DNA from: Parapristionchus giblindavisi
Lineage: Eukaryota; Nematoda; Chromadorea; Rhabditida; Diplogasteridae
Length of the DNA: 64,000 nucleotides
Direction of reading: 5' to 3'
NCBI GenBank assembly: GCA_943737045.1
Contig: CALSFV010000227.1
Location: 959,501 to 1,023,500 of the forward strand
Every line of letters starts with the position of its first letter. The first letter of the stretch is position 1. Below are positions 1 to 18,000 of this stretch, one piece after another. The notes beneath the pieces are model-generated. The model saw only the letters and a list, made by a program, of their open reading frames with translations, was not told where the DNA came from and did no database searches. The position numbers and the translations under genes were made by a program.

Positions 1-167
1 AAGGTATTGATTGTCCCATTTCATACAGTACCCAGAAATCAATCGATAATCGTGACATTTAACAGGTAAAGAAGGAGTACAAGGTATGCTACGTTTAATC
101 GATACTTCGAGAGATTACAACAATAAATAATAATAATAATAATAATAATACCTGGAAGTGCTTGCAC

Positions 168-1094
168 CTAATAGTGAGTGGACACCCCGCCACCGATAAG
201 GGACCTCGCTCCACTGATGAGATCAGATTGTTCGCTACCTGCAATTATAATAATAATATTTATACGTATTCATGAATAAACAGTGAAACGTGTGATCGAA
301 GAAAAATTAATTTATTTATTTGCAGAAAATAATGTTAAAAAATCAATACGAATATCACTAACCTAACAATCAATAACCTATTAAACTCCATTAAACAATC
401 AATATCCTAACCCATAAATGAATCAATAACCTATCCGATAGATCAATCAATAACCTATCCCATATATCAATCAATAACATTTTCATTGAATCATTCAATA
501 ACACTCACCCACAACTGCTTCTCTCCTGCCTCGCCCTTGAATATGAGATGCGATGTGGTGACGTGAATCGTGCCTACTATATTGCTCTCCGCTCCTCGGC
601 CATCCACCAGCTGCACCTTGTCCACCTGCACATCAATCCGACTTCAATCAGAAATGCTTAGACAGATACCGTAACAATTCCCCACTTCAATCAATAATGC
701 TCAGACAGATACCGTAATCTTTCCCCATTTCAATCAATAATGCTCAGACAGATACCGTAACCCCCCAAATCCAATCAACAACGTTGAGACAAAAACCGTA
801 ATCCTCCCAATCCACGTTTCCAATAATATTCCACACATATGCCGTAATCACCAAATTTTCCTAATACCTTTGCTACAGTATCATTCTCCTACCTTGATCT
901 CCAACTCTACAAAAGCCAGTCATAACCCTCCTTACAGTAACCTGACAAATAGTATCCGGATCATTCAGCTTTTCCTCTCCCACAATCGACTCATAGAGCC
1001 GGAAAATGCCATCCGCGAATAATGCGCCGGCTATCCGGATGTCATCCGTGTACGCTGGCAGCGATGGCGGCGGCGGGGAGCCGCCATCCGTCAT
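168..1094 (-). CDS. Myotubularin-related lipid phosphatase (MTMR6/7/8-like), 5' exons, partial
   Basis: Three minus-strand exons fit one frame: 1094-936 (ATG at 1094, donor GTAAGG), 625-509 (after TGCAG, donor GTGAGT) and 238-168 (after TTGCAG, donor GTGCAAG). Exon 2 reads VDKVQLVDGRG then GTIHVTTSHLIFKG, and exon 3 reads ISSVERGPLSVAGCPLTI. This is the N-terminal PH-GRAM pattern of MTMR6/7/8 proteins (VENVRLVD, GTLYLTATHLIF, SVEKLALTTSGCPL). That family removes the 3-phosphate from PI3P and PI(3,5)P2 on endosomal membranes. The catalytic CX5R domain would lie beyond the left edge, so activity cannot be judged. The 53-residue first exon has a proline-rich start and is less certain than exons 2 and 3. 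The gene is divergent to the AGPS gene, 4.9 kb away. Family assignment is good; the exact paralogue is not resolved. Confidence 0.65.
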
Positions 1095-2399
1095 TTAGGA
1101 TGGATGCCTAGAGACGGCCGGAACCTGAGCCGGAGGCTAAACCGCGGACATGAGAAGGGGGTGGTGTTGATGAACAAGGAAGGCCAGGCGCACACACGCG
1201 ACATTGGGGCTGATGACTCCCTCGAGAACGAGGACCACTTGACGATTGACTAGGCATAAAATGAGATGAGAAAAGAGGAATGAGGGAGAGACGAACAGAT
1301 GGAAGGGGGGGGGGGGGCGTGGGTACTGGAAGACAATATTCATCCCACTCCACGGAGGATGAATTGATGACATACATGGGGGGGGGCAACCATACAATTA
1401 AGAACGAAGAACACGAAAGCGGAGGAAATGCCTGCCACGCCTCATATATATTTTATCTACGCCCGAGAGCGCAACGAGAACAATTAGAAAATACGAGTGA
1501 AACATAATGATACATGATGATAATGACTCTCATAAATACTATGGTGAATAAAAGGGGGGGGGTGGGGGTGCATAAGGTAAGAAATATATAGAGATAAATC
1601 AATCAGGCAAACTGGGCTCATCTTGTCATCGTCTGGTCTTTCTCTCATGGTGGGAGTGAGAGTAGGAGGAATTAACCGAGGAAGAGGACTCGGTGGCCAG
1701 GTTGACTCTGCTCCGAGAACCAGATGCTAGATTGCTAATGGGTATGGGTGGTGCTGAATTAAAGAGATATTCTAGAGGGAGAAGGGGATGAATGCTATGA
1801 CAAGGGGATACATATAGATGTGCAACTCATGACATACTGAGATTATTGATCCGGACTAGCTCTTATGTGCCAGTCAGTATGATGTTACAATATGATGCTA
1901 ATATCATAATGTTGGAACTTCTTCGATTTCATTTCATTATTCTTGAACTCTAATTCGCCACCACAACCGAGAAGAGGGTCGGTTACTATACGAAATCATT
2001 GGGAGAGGAGGGGTGAGGGAGGCCGGAAACCGAAGTGTCTATGATGCATCACACTTGCCTACCAGAAGACATATAAGAGCAAGCCTGGAACACTAATCTC
2101 AGTATTCGGTTGAGGTTGGAGGTAGCAGTTAATATGAGATGAGGATAGCGTGTGCCAGAGTGCAAGCATAGCTTCTTCAATGTCTGAATCTCCAATTCCG
2201 CCTTGAACACACCTTTTTTTCAACACATTGAAAACTTGGCAAAATGCCAAAATTACGGTATGATTCAACATAGTGTACTTTAAATCATCTATCTCGTTTA
2301 GTGAAAAGCAGAATTAGAAAAGGAAAAGGAAGACAGGAACCAAAATTACTACTACCCATTCCTCCTCCTGTTGTCTTCGAAAACCAAATCGAGTAACGC

Positions 2400-2416
2400 G
2401 AGAGAGAGAGAGAGAG

Positions 2417-2457
<41 letters not shown>

Positions 2458-2462
2458 AGAGA
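2400..2462. repeat. (GA)n microsatellite
   Basis: Almost pure alternating G and A, interrupted by short GGGG steps. It produces spurious serine-leucine frames on the minus strand. Confidence 0.9.
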
Positions 2463-3228
2463 GAGGACCAGCGACCAAGGAGGGAGTAGGACTTATGATT
2501 AGGCGCAGAAAGATTGGACAGAAGCGGAAACAACTGCCAACAATAAGAAGAGCACTCCAAATTGTCGGTCTCTCAAGAACAGGGGCACCCATGTCACATA
2601 GTCGACTAGATGACGTGAGAGGCTCGTCAACAAACAAACAATTAAAGGCAATTTAAGAGGAAAGAACAGCATTAGCTACTCCATTTCTCCAATACAGCGG
2701 GTCTCGAGAGTGGGGTGACAGAGAAAGTGGTAGAGCGAAAGAAAGATATAGAAGTAGTACGCAATAGTGAGTGAGCACAGACGCTCAAAGTACACCGTCG
2801 TGTACCATACCGTTTGGCATTTTTTGGCACCATGCCAAGTTTTCAAAGATCGCTTCGCCGTATTGGAGAAACGCCGTGCTCCAATATCGAGTCGATTAGC
2901 ATTACTCAAGTATGCGAGAGAGCGCAATACAAGAAAAGCAATAGTAGCGGAGGCGAGTAGAAACGGGGGTAAACAGATGGAGAAAAAAAGAGAGAGGAAT
3001 GAGATGCAGGAGCCTAAGAAGAAATAGGGCATGAAAGGTATCCAGGGGGCCTCACGGCGGCTCAATGATAGTAACTAAGAAGCTCTTGCCGGAGAAAGGA
3101 AGTATCGCAAACTGAGTGATGATAAGCACTAAAACATCTAGGTTCTCCCAGCGCGAAAGTTGACTACGGTATATCTGGGCGCTCGCTTCTGATTAGACCT
3201 ATCATCGAGTTTTACGATTCGCGAGACA

Positions 3229-3330
3229 TGCCGATATGGCTTAGTGGGTAGAGCTTTTGTGTATCTATCCGAACCTCGTAGGTTCGAATCCCGCCTAGTG
3301 CAAATCAACTTTGCCGATTTTTCGTAATGC
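3229..3330 (+). repeat. tRNA-derived SINE, family 2 (A/B-box head and tail)
   Basis: An A-box-like TGGCTTAGTGGGTAGAGC and a B-box GGTTCGAATCCC are spaced as in a tRNA. The 5' and 3' acceptor halves do not pair, so it is not a functional tRNA. The following tail, AATCAACTTTGCCGATTTTT, recurs behind a second tRNA-like head at 30616, which marks a dispersed family. Confidence 0.65.
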
Positions 3331-4479
3331 AAGAGGCTTCAAGCCAAAGTTAAATGTAGGGATTTCTCTTCATTGAACCGCCGTGGGCCTCCCCTAGTGG
3401 CCACGCCCACCCCTCTCCAAAACCCTCAACTCTCGGTTGTGGAGGTACGAAGCAGGGTAGGGCAACATTATTCGGTAGAGTGAATGAACGAGAGGGGGAG
3501 GCAGTAGAAGAGAGTGGACAGAGAAAGAGAGAGAGACGACCAGAGAGCATAACAGGATGAAGAGAGACTAGAGTAGACAATCAATTTGCTAGTGGATAAA
3601 GGAGTTAGTCGGGAGAAGGGGGCGTGCAAAAAAAGAAGCAAAAATGCGAAGAAGTAGGGATGAACTTTGACGCTTCTTCTTCTTCTTCTTCTTCTCCAGG
3701 GTGTGAAGAAGAGGGCTTATACTATGCCTTCGAGAGATAGAAGTAGGAGAGGGAGGGTTAGGGTGAATGGAGGAAGAGAAAAAGAGACATGCAAAAAGAG
3801 AGAGAGACAGACAGACAAAAAGAAAGAAAGAATAGATAAACTCAGCTCGGCAGTCCACCCCTCTCAGCATAGGCACAGCGTTTCTCAAACACAGGGAGCG
3901 CTCATCGAAAACTTGGCAAAATTCCAAGAAATTACGGTTTGGTGCACCATGGTCTACTTTTTTTCTGCGCTCTCTCACTTTTGCGTGCTCTCATTTTTTC
4001 GCTCTACCATTTTCCCTGTCGTCACACACTTATTACGCTTACACTTATCTGATCGGCTTATTAGCGAAATTTCCTTTCCGCATATCTCGGGAAATCTGCT
4101 AAATTTCAAAAATTGGTGCTACAAATCCTAGATCTATTGAATATCTAGCCATGGCCAAAGCACCATCTTCAGAAAAGTTGTGGTTCATGGGTTACAAGAT
4201 GGGCGACGTTTCCTAATTGCTCAATCAGATCGCCGAGTCACACCGTTACCGCTCTCCAAAAAAAAATGCTGTGCGGGCACATCCGTCGATCCATTCATTA
4301 CCATCGCGTGTCCTTTTATTTACGTAGGAAACGATGGAATGAAGAAGACAGAGAATAACAATAAATGCAGGCGCATCACATCATCTTCCCAGTGCCCACT
4401 ATGTACCATCCGGTACACCCGCACCCTGTGCCTACATTCACTCAAACACCATTTACATCAATGAGATCATACCTGGAGC

Positions 4480-4650
4480 TCGATTCTGAAGGGGCATCCG
4501 AACGAAAAAATGGTTCATTTTACAGGGAATTCACTTTTTTTCCAAAAATTTCACCTAAACGCCATTTTTTACAGGGTGCATTCCACAAATTTTCGAGAAG
4601 CTCTAATTTTACTGGGGGCACCCCCATGTCGGCGCCCGTGAACGAATGAG
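4480..4650 (+). repeat. Dispersed repeat with ACAGGG / GGGGGCACCCC blocks
   Basis: Blocks TTTTACAGGG and GGGGGCACCCCCATG followed by a GGCGCC segment recur in reverse orientation at about 8850-9060, inside an AGPS intron. The two copies define a family; I found no terminal inverted repeat or coding content. Confidence 0.55.
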
Positions 4651-4785
4651 ATACTACTACTCCCCCGAGTATCGAGTATCTCACCTTATGCAACATTCCT
4701 CTCTCCCGGATTCGGGGAACCAGACATGCTATTTTCAACTCCACGGTGTTATGCGGTGTTACATTTGCCTTACCGGCATCCTCCG

Positions 4786-4937
4786 TAACAACGGAGACGT
4801 CAATGTAAACTCTGCAGAATTTCGAAAGGGATTTTGGCATAAACTTAAACAATGAAATTTTAGAGATAAATTCCACAATTACGGTTGGAAATCTGCAATC
4901 AGTAAAGTTTACGCGGACGTCTCCGTTGTTACTTCGG
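4786..4937. repeat. Fold-back (inverted repeat) element
   Basis: CCGTAACAACGGAGACGTC on the left arm pairs with GACGTCTCCGTTGTTAC on the right arm. The arms also share TGTAAACT / AGTTTACA-type sequence and are separated by about 60 bases. Probably a small MITE. Confidence 0.6.
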
Positions 4938-6019
4938 GCGTTACGCCCGTAAAGCAAAAGTAAAACCGCACTACTCACCCTCGGTGTGAGTATATCCTCG
5001 AAGCGCATTCCGACCCTCGTGCACGGATGGCGAGCGGTCGTCTATCGCCTGTGCGCCTGCAAGAGCACTTGTGCTAAATGAGAGTCCGCAATTACGCAAT
5101 AATCGGAACGAAAAAATGACAATTTTCACAAGACAAAACGTAAAATTAAGAAAATATATGCATGTATGTGGGGGGAACGGATGCGAATAGGAAAAGGAAG
5201 GAAGATGGATGGATTAGAATGAGGGAAATAAGAAGACGAAGGCAAAGAAAGAGAAAAAAGAAGAGGAAGAATAGAGGCATTCTCCCCAGCCATGTCTCAT
5301 CGAAAATTTAAGCAATCCCATCTATCTCGTTTTTTCCCTTACACTCTGCACATGACATTAGTGAATCATTAGTGAATGTTATTTACCATTTCGAATGATT
5401 CATGAGGAACTGATGAACGGCCCACAGCGTTTCGAGAGCGGTGTGACAGAGGAAATGCAGAGCGAAAGGACAGAGTTCGCAAAAATGAGACGCTTAAAAT
5501 TGATAACCATACTGTAATTTTTTGACAATGTGCCAAATTTTCAATGAACGTTCTACGTGTGATGGGGAAAACACTGTGTCGCCTCCCTTCATCTAGTATT
5601 ATGCTTAAATAACATGAATAAATAGACTGAACGCTAACAGATATAACTGAAATGCATATATAGTAAACAAGATTCCTAACATAGCCAAAATTTGCAGTGA
5701 CCCGTCATGCACTATGATATGATAGATGATACATCGAGAGGAAACATGGAACCGGCCAAAAAACAGGTGCTCCCGTATCGCATGATGACACGGACATCGT
5801 ACGACTGAAGGTTAACTATGCAGGGTACACGACGGCAACGAGATAGTACGGGAAAATGAGAGGGCACAGACACGATACGGCTGGCTAGAGAGCACGGCAC
5901 ATTAAGAGAGTGCAGACCGCCAGACACAATAGCCGCCACTTCTTATCAGTATGGCAGCCAGAATAGAATAGGGCTAGTCTCTGCCTCTCCTCTCATAACC
6001 TCTGTGTCGCACACAAGGC

Positions 6020-11295
<5,276 letters not shown>

Positions 11296-12019
11296 TTTGA
11301 ACTTGAATATGATCTATTTTTGTTTGAACCAATTAATAAGCTCTTCAATCTTATGATAAAGTCGCAACAAATGGTTTAAATGGTGCATCACTCGGCGAAA
11401 GACTATCACTGCACATTCAGAATACAGGAACTAGAAATGATATAATTTTTCATTGGAAAATAGTCTGCTTTGTGTGAAAAATTGATGAGAATCGGAATTG
11501 GCAAAGTGCCAAAAACCAAAGATTTTAAAAGTCCTAGTGAAATATAAAGGAAATGTGACTGTAAGAAGCGAAGACTCGCGCAAAGTTACGAAGTAAGAAA
11601 ATAGAGTCTATGGAAGAAAAGTCAATGCAAGAGAAAAGCTGCCTGCAGGCCAATATTGGGCAGGACTGCGAAGTTGACTCTACTCACTTACTTGGTGCAT
11701 TTGGAGTGTGAGAGAATGAAGCGCGTCAAGCGAGCATCATGTGAGCGTCGTTGGTGTGTTTTCAACTTCATTTTGAAATTGCGAAAGTATCGCTGCCTCA
11801 CGTTGTTCTTTATCAGATAAATAATATTTTTCTTGGAAATTCGTGCATGCATATGATTAACATGCTGGCTATCCATGGTCCTATCAATCTTCTTTGTGTA
11901 ATACATGGCCAGCCAACTTTAATAGTGTTTTCTGTTCCTGAATCACTGTAAAACAAGACTTAGTCATCGTTCTTATCATGGCTTTCTCTCACTTCTTCAC
12001 CTTTCTCAGCCTCGGTAGG
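11296..12019 (+). other. Intergenic between AGPS and kinase A; probable promoter and 5' region of kinase A
   Basis: No gene seen. The block AAGACTTAGTCATCGTTCTT just upstream of the kinase start (from about 11956) recurs upstream of kinase D and, inverted, upstream of kinase C. It is therefore the one 5' segment kept by the paralogues and a candidate promoter or 5' UTR element. Confidence 0.45.
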
Positions 12020-15000
12020 ATGGGTGATCGACTGAGGAAACGTGTGGACTTTGAATGCGAACGCGACATCTCCGGAGGCGCCTATGGCATGGTGATTATC
12101 TTACTTTATTTAGTTATTTATTCCATGGAATATAATGATAAGATGTGATATGTATAAAACAGAAGAGGGATAGATGAATTTCCGTCGCATAAGGCGAGTT
12201 TTTAAAGGATGGGGGTTTAGGGTCGAATTCGAGAATCTTTATGTATCCCCTTATTATCTCACTTTATTTATCTTGCTTTTTGTTTATTCTTTGATCTGTT
12301 CTTCTCAATGGGTTATTCAATAGGGTATTACTTCTCTATTTTGTTATACTGCGTCTTGGATATATCTTATTATATATTTTGTCTGATTAATTTGCCTTTT
12401 TCTATCTCGTTATTATCCTCATTTAGTGGTCTGTCAACAAGATGTCTTGTTGACAGCTGTTCTCTTGAATGAATCATTCATAAGCTTTTCATCTAAGTAC
12501 CTTTGCTTTCGAAATTAAACCTGGTTGTTGACCTGTCATGACCTCGATCTTTCACATCACCTTCACCACGTGAATGTCAGAGCGATTGATTGTAAACAAG
12601 GTTGGAATGTTTCCACTTGTTTAGCCTTAGAAATGAGAGAAAACTAAATGTATAGGAATGCTGCAAAGCTGTCTGTCAAATTTTTATATGGTTGTGTTGT
12701 AGCTTTCTAGTCAACTCAACTTTCATTTTTTAGCTTTATACATTTTAAATCTAAACAAAACTGGACATGCTATCTAATATGTGGTACATTCAATGCATTG
12801 TACCTTGAAACAAATTTATCGGCTGATTCACCAGTGCTATCTCTTCTAGGTTTTAAAATACACTAGCATTACTAATATTACTAATACGTGTACACTTTTC
12901 AATATGACTAATATTTGTGCATTTTAATAATCAATAATTTAATTACAGATCAGTGCTGGGTACCTGCTCACAACGGGCGAACCTGTGGCGGTGAAAAAGG
13001 GCAAGCGACAGCATCTTAAAGATGAATATGATATACTCAAGTCGCTCAAAGGAACTTCCCACATTGTTCAGGTACCAATAATAATAATTTTATACGTTTA
13101 CAAGAATTACGGTAATGGTACCCATTTTGTGTTCGAGATTTCTGTCTAAGAAGTTAAATAAATAATATGAAATTAGTATTAAAGGGAGCGTTACCTTTCT
13201 AAATAGTCTCTACATTGTGCACACTATTTATCTGTTCTCTAACAACGAGAAAGCATTGCGCTTCGAAGAGACCATTGAGAGAGGTTACGCCCCCTTTAAA
13301 TTATTCTCTTGCCACGATTATAAGGATTACTGTACTTAAGATGTATTATCATTCAGGTATTCGGTTACGACGAGGATCCGACTCACTACTATATTGTTAT
13401 GGAACGAGCACGATGCAGTCTGGATAAATTGATCAGCAAGGTGGGCGCTACAGTATTCTTTGCGATATCGATTTATAAATTAGCTTTGCTTTGGAGAGTA
13501 CTGTATTCTTTGCTTGTTTCAGGTCCCGTACAAATTGGGCCTTCCAGCTATCGACATTGTCAAGCTCATTTCCGATCTAGGTTAGTATTACAGTATCTGA
13601 AAATCAGCTTTTAAATGTCTACCGTAATCAGAGAGTCGTTGCAGGAATCGCACTCGATATCCTTTTGAAGCGACAAGTCATTCATCGTGACATTAAACCA
13701 CAGAATATTCTCGTGTTCAGTGGTGCAACCGACCCGAACAAGTCCCAGTTCTTCTTCAAACTGTTAGTTTTTTTCCAGAACTGATCTATTTTATCCAGTG
13801 GCCGTATGCAAGAACAACGGGAAAACCGTTTTCCGGGAAAATGTGACGTCATTAGCGTAGGCGGAGGATTTTTGGAAAACGCCTCCACCTACGCTAATGA
13901 CGTCACATTTTCCCAGAAAACGGTTCTTGCATACGGCCACAGGTTTATTTACTTATTTCCATAAAAAAATCTAATTAGCTGGCGTGAGATGTATAGGCAG
14001 AAAAGGGATAAATATATTTCCGTCGCAATTTCTGTTTTGACACGGTGATGATATACGTTTATTTAGATAGTGTTCCTGAATAGTCTATAAAGAGGGCAGA
14101 TTCTTGAAAGGTTCTTGAAAAGCGCTCGTTGATTACTAATAAAATGCTTCTTCAACTTTTGTTACTAATCACTAGTCAACAAGAACTGGTTCTCGGTTGT
14201 TGTCGCGCAATACAATTGTCTGTCTACTTCTCAAAGTTCACATCAGTTATTTGCCGAATTCGTAGATCATACATACGATCAATATTTTGTTTAATCAATC
14301 GATAATTCATCAGCATAGGTCGAAATGTATGTTACGAAAAACCAAGCCTGACCGGATTTTGAGCCAAACGTTCACAAAAATCGAAAAACTTGACCGGATT
14401 TTGAGCCAAATTTGCGAAAAATCGAAAAAGCTGACCGGATTTTGAAAACCGATAACCTAGCTATTCGATCTATGTTCATCAGATGCGATTTCGGCTTCGC
14501 CCGGGAGACGACTATGCAAAACGAGGAGTGTTTCACAATTGCCGGCACGCCTCCATTCTTGGTGATTTTATCGTTCCGATTGCTACGCAATTGCGGTCAG
14601 ACCAAATATCGATTTATGGATTGACTTGCAGCACCCTCGCATCTTTCTCGAGTACATGATGCATCCGTCCAAACTGCGCATGAGCAAACCGTATCCAGCC
14701 GAGATTTGCGATCTGTGGTGAGTCCCGCGACGATTAGGAGATTTTATTGATTGATCGGAGATTTTATTGATTGATTACTATTTCCAAATTCAATGGCCTT
14801 GATGTCTTATCATAACGACCCCTTATCACCCTCTCGTAGGATTCGATCTTTTCGCCAATAGCTGAATTTCGAAATATTTTGCTGATGTACGATAAGAAGA
14901 ATAGGAAATTTGGTCAACATCATGTTTTCAAGTTTTTGAAAAATTAAAATATAGCATGATTTACAATTTATTACGATTGCTAAATGACTGTTTATAACAC

Positions 15001-18000
15001 TGTCAATAATTTTGGCCCGATTAATTATCGTGAACTGGTTATATCATAGGTGGGCACACTGGGGGAAAGGCTGTGCGCAAACCGGGGAATTGTAAGGCAA
15101 GGTTATGCGCATGAACATTTTTTAGCAGATTTGGCTGGAAATTTTTCAATTTTTGCGAGGCAAAGCTATGCGCAAGGCCCCGAAAGAGAAGGTAAGGCTG
15201 TGTGAAAAAAGAATTCGTTTTCACGCGCTTCGTTTTTTCGAAAAAAAAATACATTTTTAGCGAAAAATAATGATTTAAAAAATAAATATTCGTTGTTCTC
15301 CAGGTCGATTGGCGCCACAATCTTCAATGCGTGCACGGGCAGGCTTCCCTTCCCACAGGTTACCGGCGAATTCGAGACTCGGGTACTTCACGATAATCGA
15401 CCCCAGGGTATGATCATACTGTATTGGATTATCGATTTCTATGAATATAGGCATACTGTACTATCGATTTCTATGAATAAGAGCATACTGTTATATCGAT
15501 TTCTATGAATAAGAGCATACTGTCTATCGATTTCCATGAATACGAGCATACTGTAATAGCGATCGATCTCGGCAAAGCATTGTCAGGTCAAGCGATACAC
15601 TCGATCATCGATCGTTCCCTGATTCCTGACTGATTACGGTAGTTATCGTTGCAGGAGCCATCTGTGCGGTCGCGCAAGGCGGCAAATATTTCTACTACGA
15701 TACGATCAGGGCGGATACGTATCCGAGGTTTTTTATTTATATTTTACATTTTACATTTTCATTTATCTGCATTTTGAGAGTGAGGTTATGATACTATTGC
15801 GGTTTGCAATTTGCCAGTTACTTTAAGCGCGCATTGAAACATAATTGAACGCCTTGTGCTTTCAATACTGTGATTTGTTGCAAATGAGTAGTGCTGTTAT
15901 TTGTGAACGTGTCCGGATGATTTTTCCGGCACGAAACACAGTCTGGTCTTTGATCTTAGTATCTGATCTTTGATCTTTGATCTTTGTCAGATGGCTCCGC
16001 CAGTCGCTTTCTCGTCTCATTTCCTCCCAATTCGATGCTCCCTCATACGACACATTCCTCGGGCAGTGCAGTGCACTATCGGAGGCAGCGGCATCACAGC
16101 GACGTCTCGTTCTTCTGCCCGCACTCACACCTACCGTACACTACGAGATCGATGAGCGGATAATACCGTAAGTCGAGGGGTACGGTATCTATGGGGATTG
16201 TTGTTGATCGATCGTTGCGATTGCAGTACCTGGGAGATATCATTGTGATCCAGGGAGACTCATTTAAATCTGATCGATAAATCGATGATCACGATTACTG
16301 TATCATCCATGCTTACCGTACTCTCTCCAGGGGCGCGAACATCCAGATGCACAGTCTCTTCGGTCTGGCTCCCGTATCGATTACCTCATTCCTGTCGAGA
16401 GACGGCATCTCCACATTCGGAATTGTAAGAGGGTATACTGTAGTCGTATTTATTGATTGATTTGTATTTATTTATTTTTTAAAACATTTACATTTAATCA
16501 CTTCATCAAGATCAACTAAGCGATGGGTGACCGGATCTGTAGTGACATGATCTAGTTCCACTGATCCTTGTTTATTGATTGAACAGCGTTTATTGATTTA
16601 CTCTCAGTTATTGATTGGTTCAGGATCTACCGCTGTCGTTGGGTAGTGTGAAGGGAGAAACGCTGCTAGTTTGGAACGAGTCTGGAAAAGGCTTGAATGT
16701 AGAACATGAGAATAGTGAGTATCGATTTTTTAAACTTATTTTTTTGGTAAATATAATTTATTATTATTATTAATTATTATTATTATTAATATTAATTATT
16801 ATTGCAGTGCCTCCTCGTCCCTTAGCCGATACTCAGACCGGACAGGTGTATCTGTGCGTGCAAGAATGCCATGATCTTATAAGACAGTACGATTTATCGA
16901 TTGATTACTTAAACACTTACCGTATATTATCGCTCATTGATTTTATTTTATTAAATTCTTTAACTGTCTATAGTGTTCTAACTTTTATTTATTGTCTTAT
17001 TTTTTTAACTATCTCTTATATATTGAAAATTATTCTATCAAGTCATACCGTATCCTTTCAGATGCGACGATGTCGTGGAAGCGTGGCAGGCCACGGTGCA
17101 GATCACGAGAGAAAACGTGGAGAGGGTACGGTAATCGATTGTTGATTGATTATGTTGTCAATCGATAACTGACTTTATTTGTAGAGCATTATCCGAGTCG
17201 AAGAGATGACGACATGGCTACACTCTGTTCGAAGGAATGAAGAGGTCATTAATAGATTATCGATTATTCATGATTATTGATTGATTATTCACTAATATCG
17301 ATCGATAAATATTCACTATATTGATTGTTTTGCAGCAAGCATCGTCACTCGCTTCGATCGCAGCAATCGTCAATGCAGCCAATTGCGAGCTGCTGGAGCG
17401 CATCAAATCAGCGCCCGTAGAGACGATGATGCGAGCGAGTACGTTGTTTATTTATTTATTTATTTGTTTATTTATTTATTTATTTGTTTATTTATTTATT
17501 TATTTGTTTATTTATTTATTTGTTTATTTATTTATTTATTTGTTTATTTATTTATTTATTTGTTTATTTATCGCGCAACGGAAGGGTGTTTCATCAAGTA
17601 CAAAATGTTCGAGTGCAAGAAAATATGTGAAGTATCAAAATTATTTATAAACTGCTTGAATTTTGAAAAGCGCCACTTCTCTATTCTAATCTTACATTTT
17701 CATAATGCTAATATCGAATATCGATAAGGTTCATTTCTATGCGAAAGAGTACTCGAAAAATAAAATAAATAAAAAACCTGATTCTAATCAATCAATATAT
17801 CTCTCATTCAGAAGATATCGATCACTGTCGTACGGTATTGGGCCAATTGAGCGAATCGATGAAGGCGTGGACGGAACTGGACGAGAGACCCATCCCGAAT
17901 TGCTTAGGTATTATCGCTTTTTCTCGTGTACAAGGATCATTTTCGGCATATGTCGAATAGCTAGGTTATGGGTTTTCAAAATCCGGTCAGGTTTTTCGAT

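Larger units (their letters stand above)
1095..6019. other. Intergenic, repeat-rich, no supported gene
   Basis: I see no exon chain with conserved protein sense here. The interval holds GA-rich and G-run tracts (around 1300, 1380, 1553 and 2400-2462), a tRNA-like SINE head at 3229, and a segment at 1927-2037 whose relative is an insertion in kinase copy B. Several short copies of a fold-back motif centred on AACTTGGCAAAATGCC lie near 2230, 2800, 3910 and 5525. A fold-back lies at 4786-4937. Open frames here are low-complexity (SLSLSL, polyproline) or repeat-derived. Confidence 0.6.

Noticed and set aside
2285..2637. SLSLSL frames on the minus strand, about 100 residues
   Set aside because: GA microsatellite; no homology sense or splice support.
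3229..3310. Possible tRNA gene
   Set aside because: A and B boxes are good but the acceptor stem halves do not pair, and the same head with the same tail recurs at 30616, which identifies a SINE.
11978..12019. Upstream in-frame ATG extending kinase A by 14 residues
   Set aside because: Copies B and C lack this ATG, and TBK1-type kinases begin close to the catalytic domain; 12020 is the shared start.
17321..17727. Two overlapping 110-residue frames rich in YLFIYLF
   Set aside because: They are translations of the TTTA microsatellite plus exon 16 of the kinase read through its donor.
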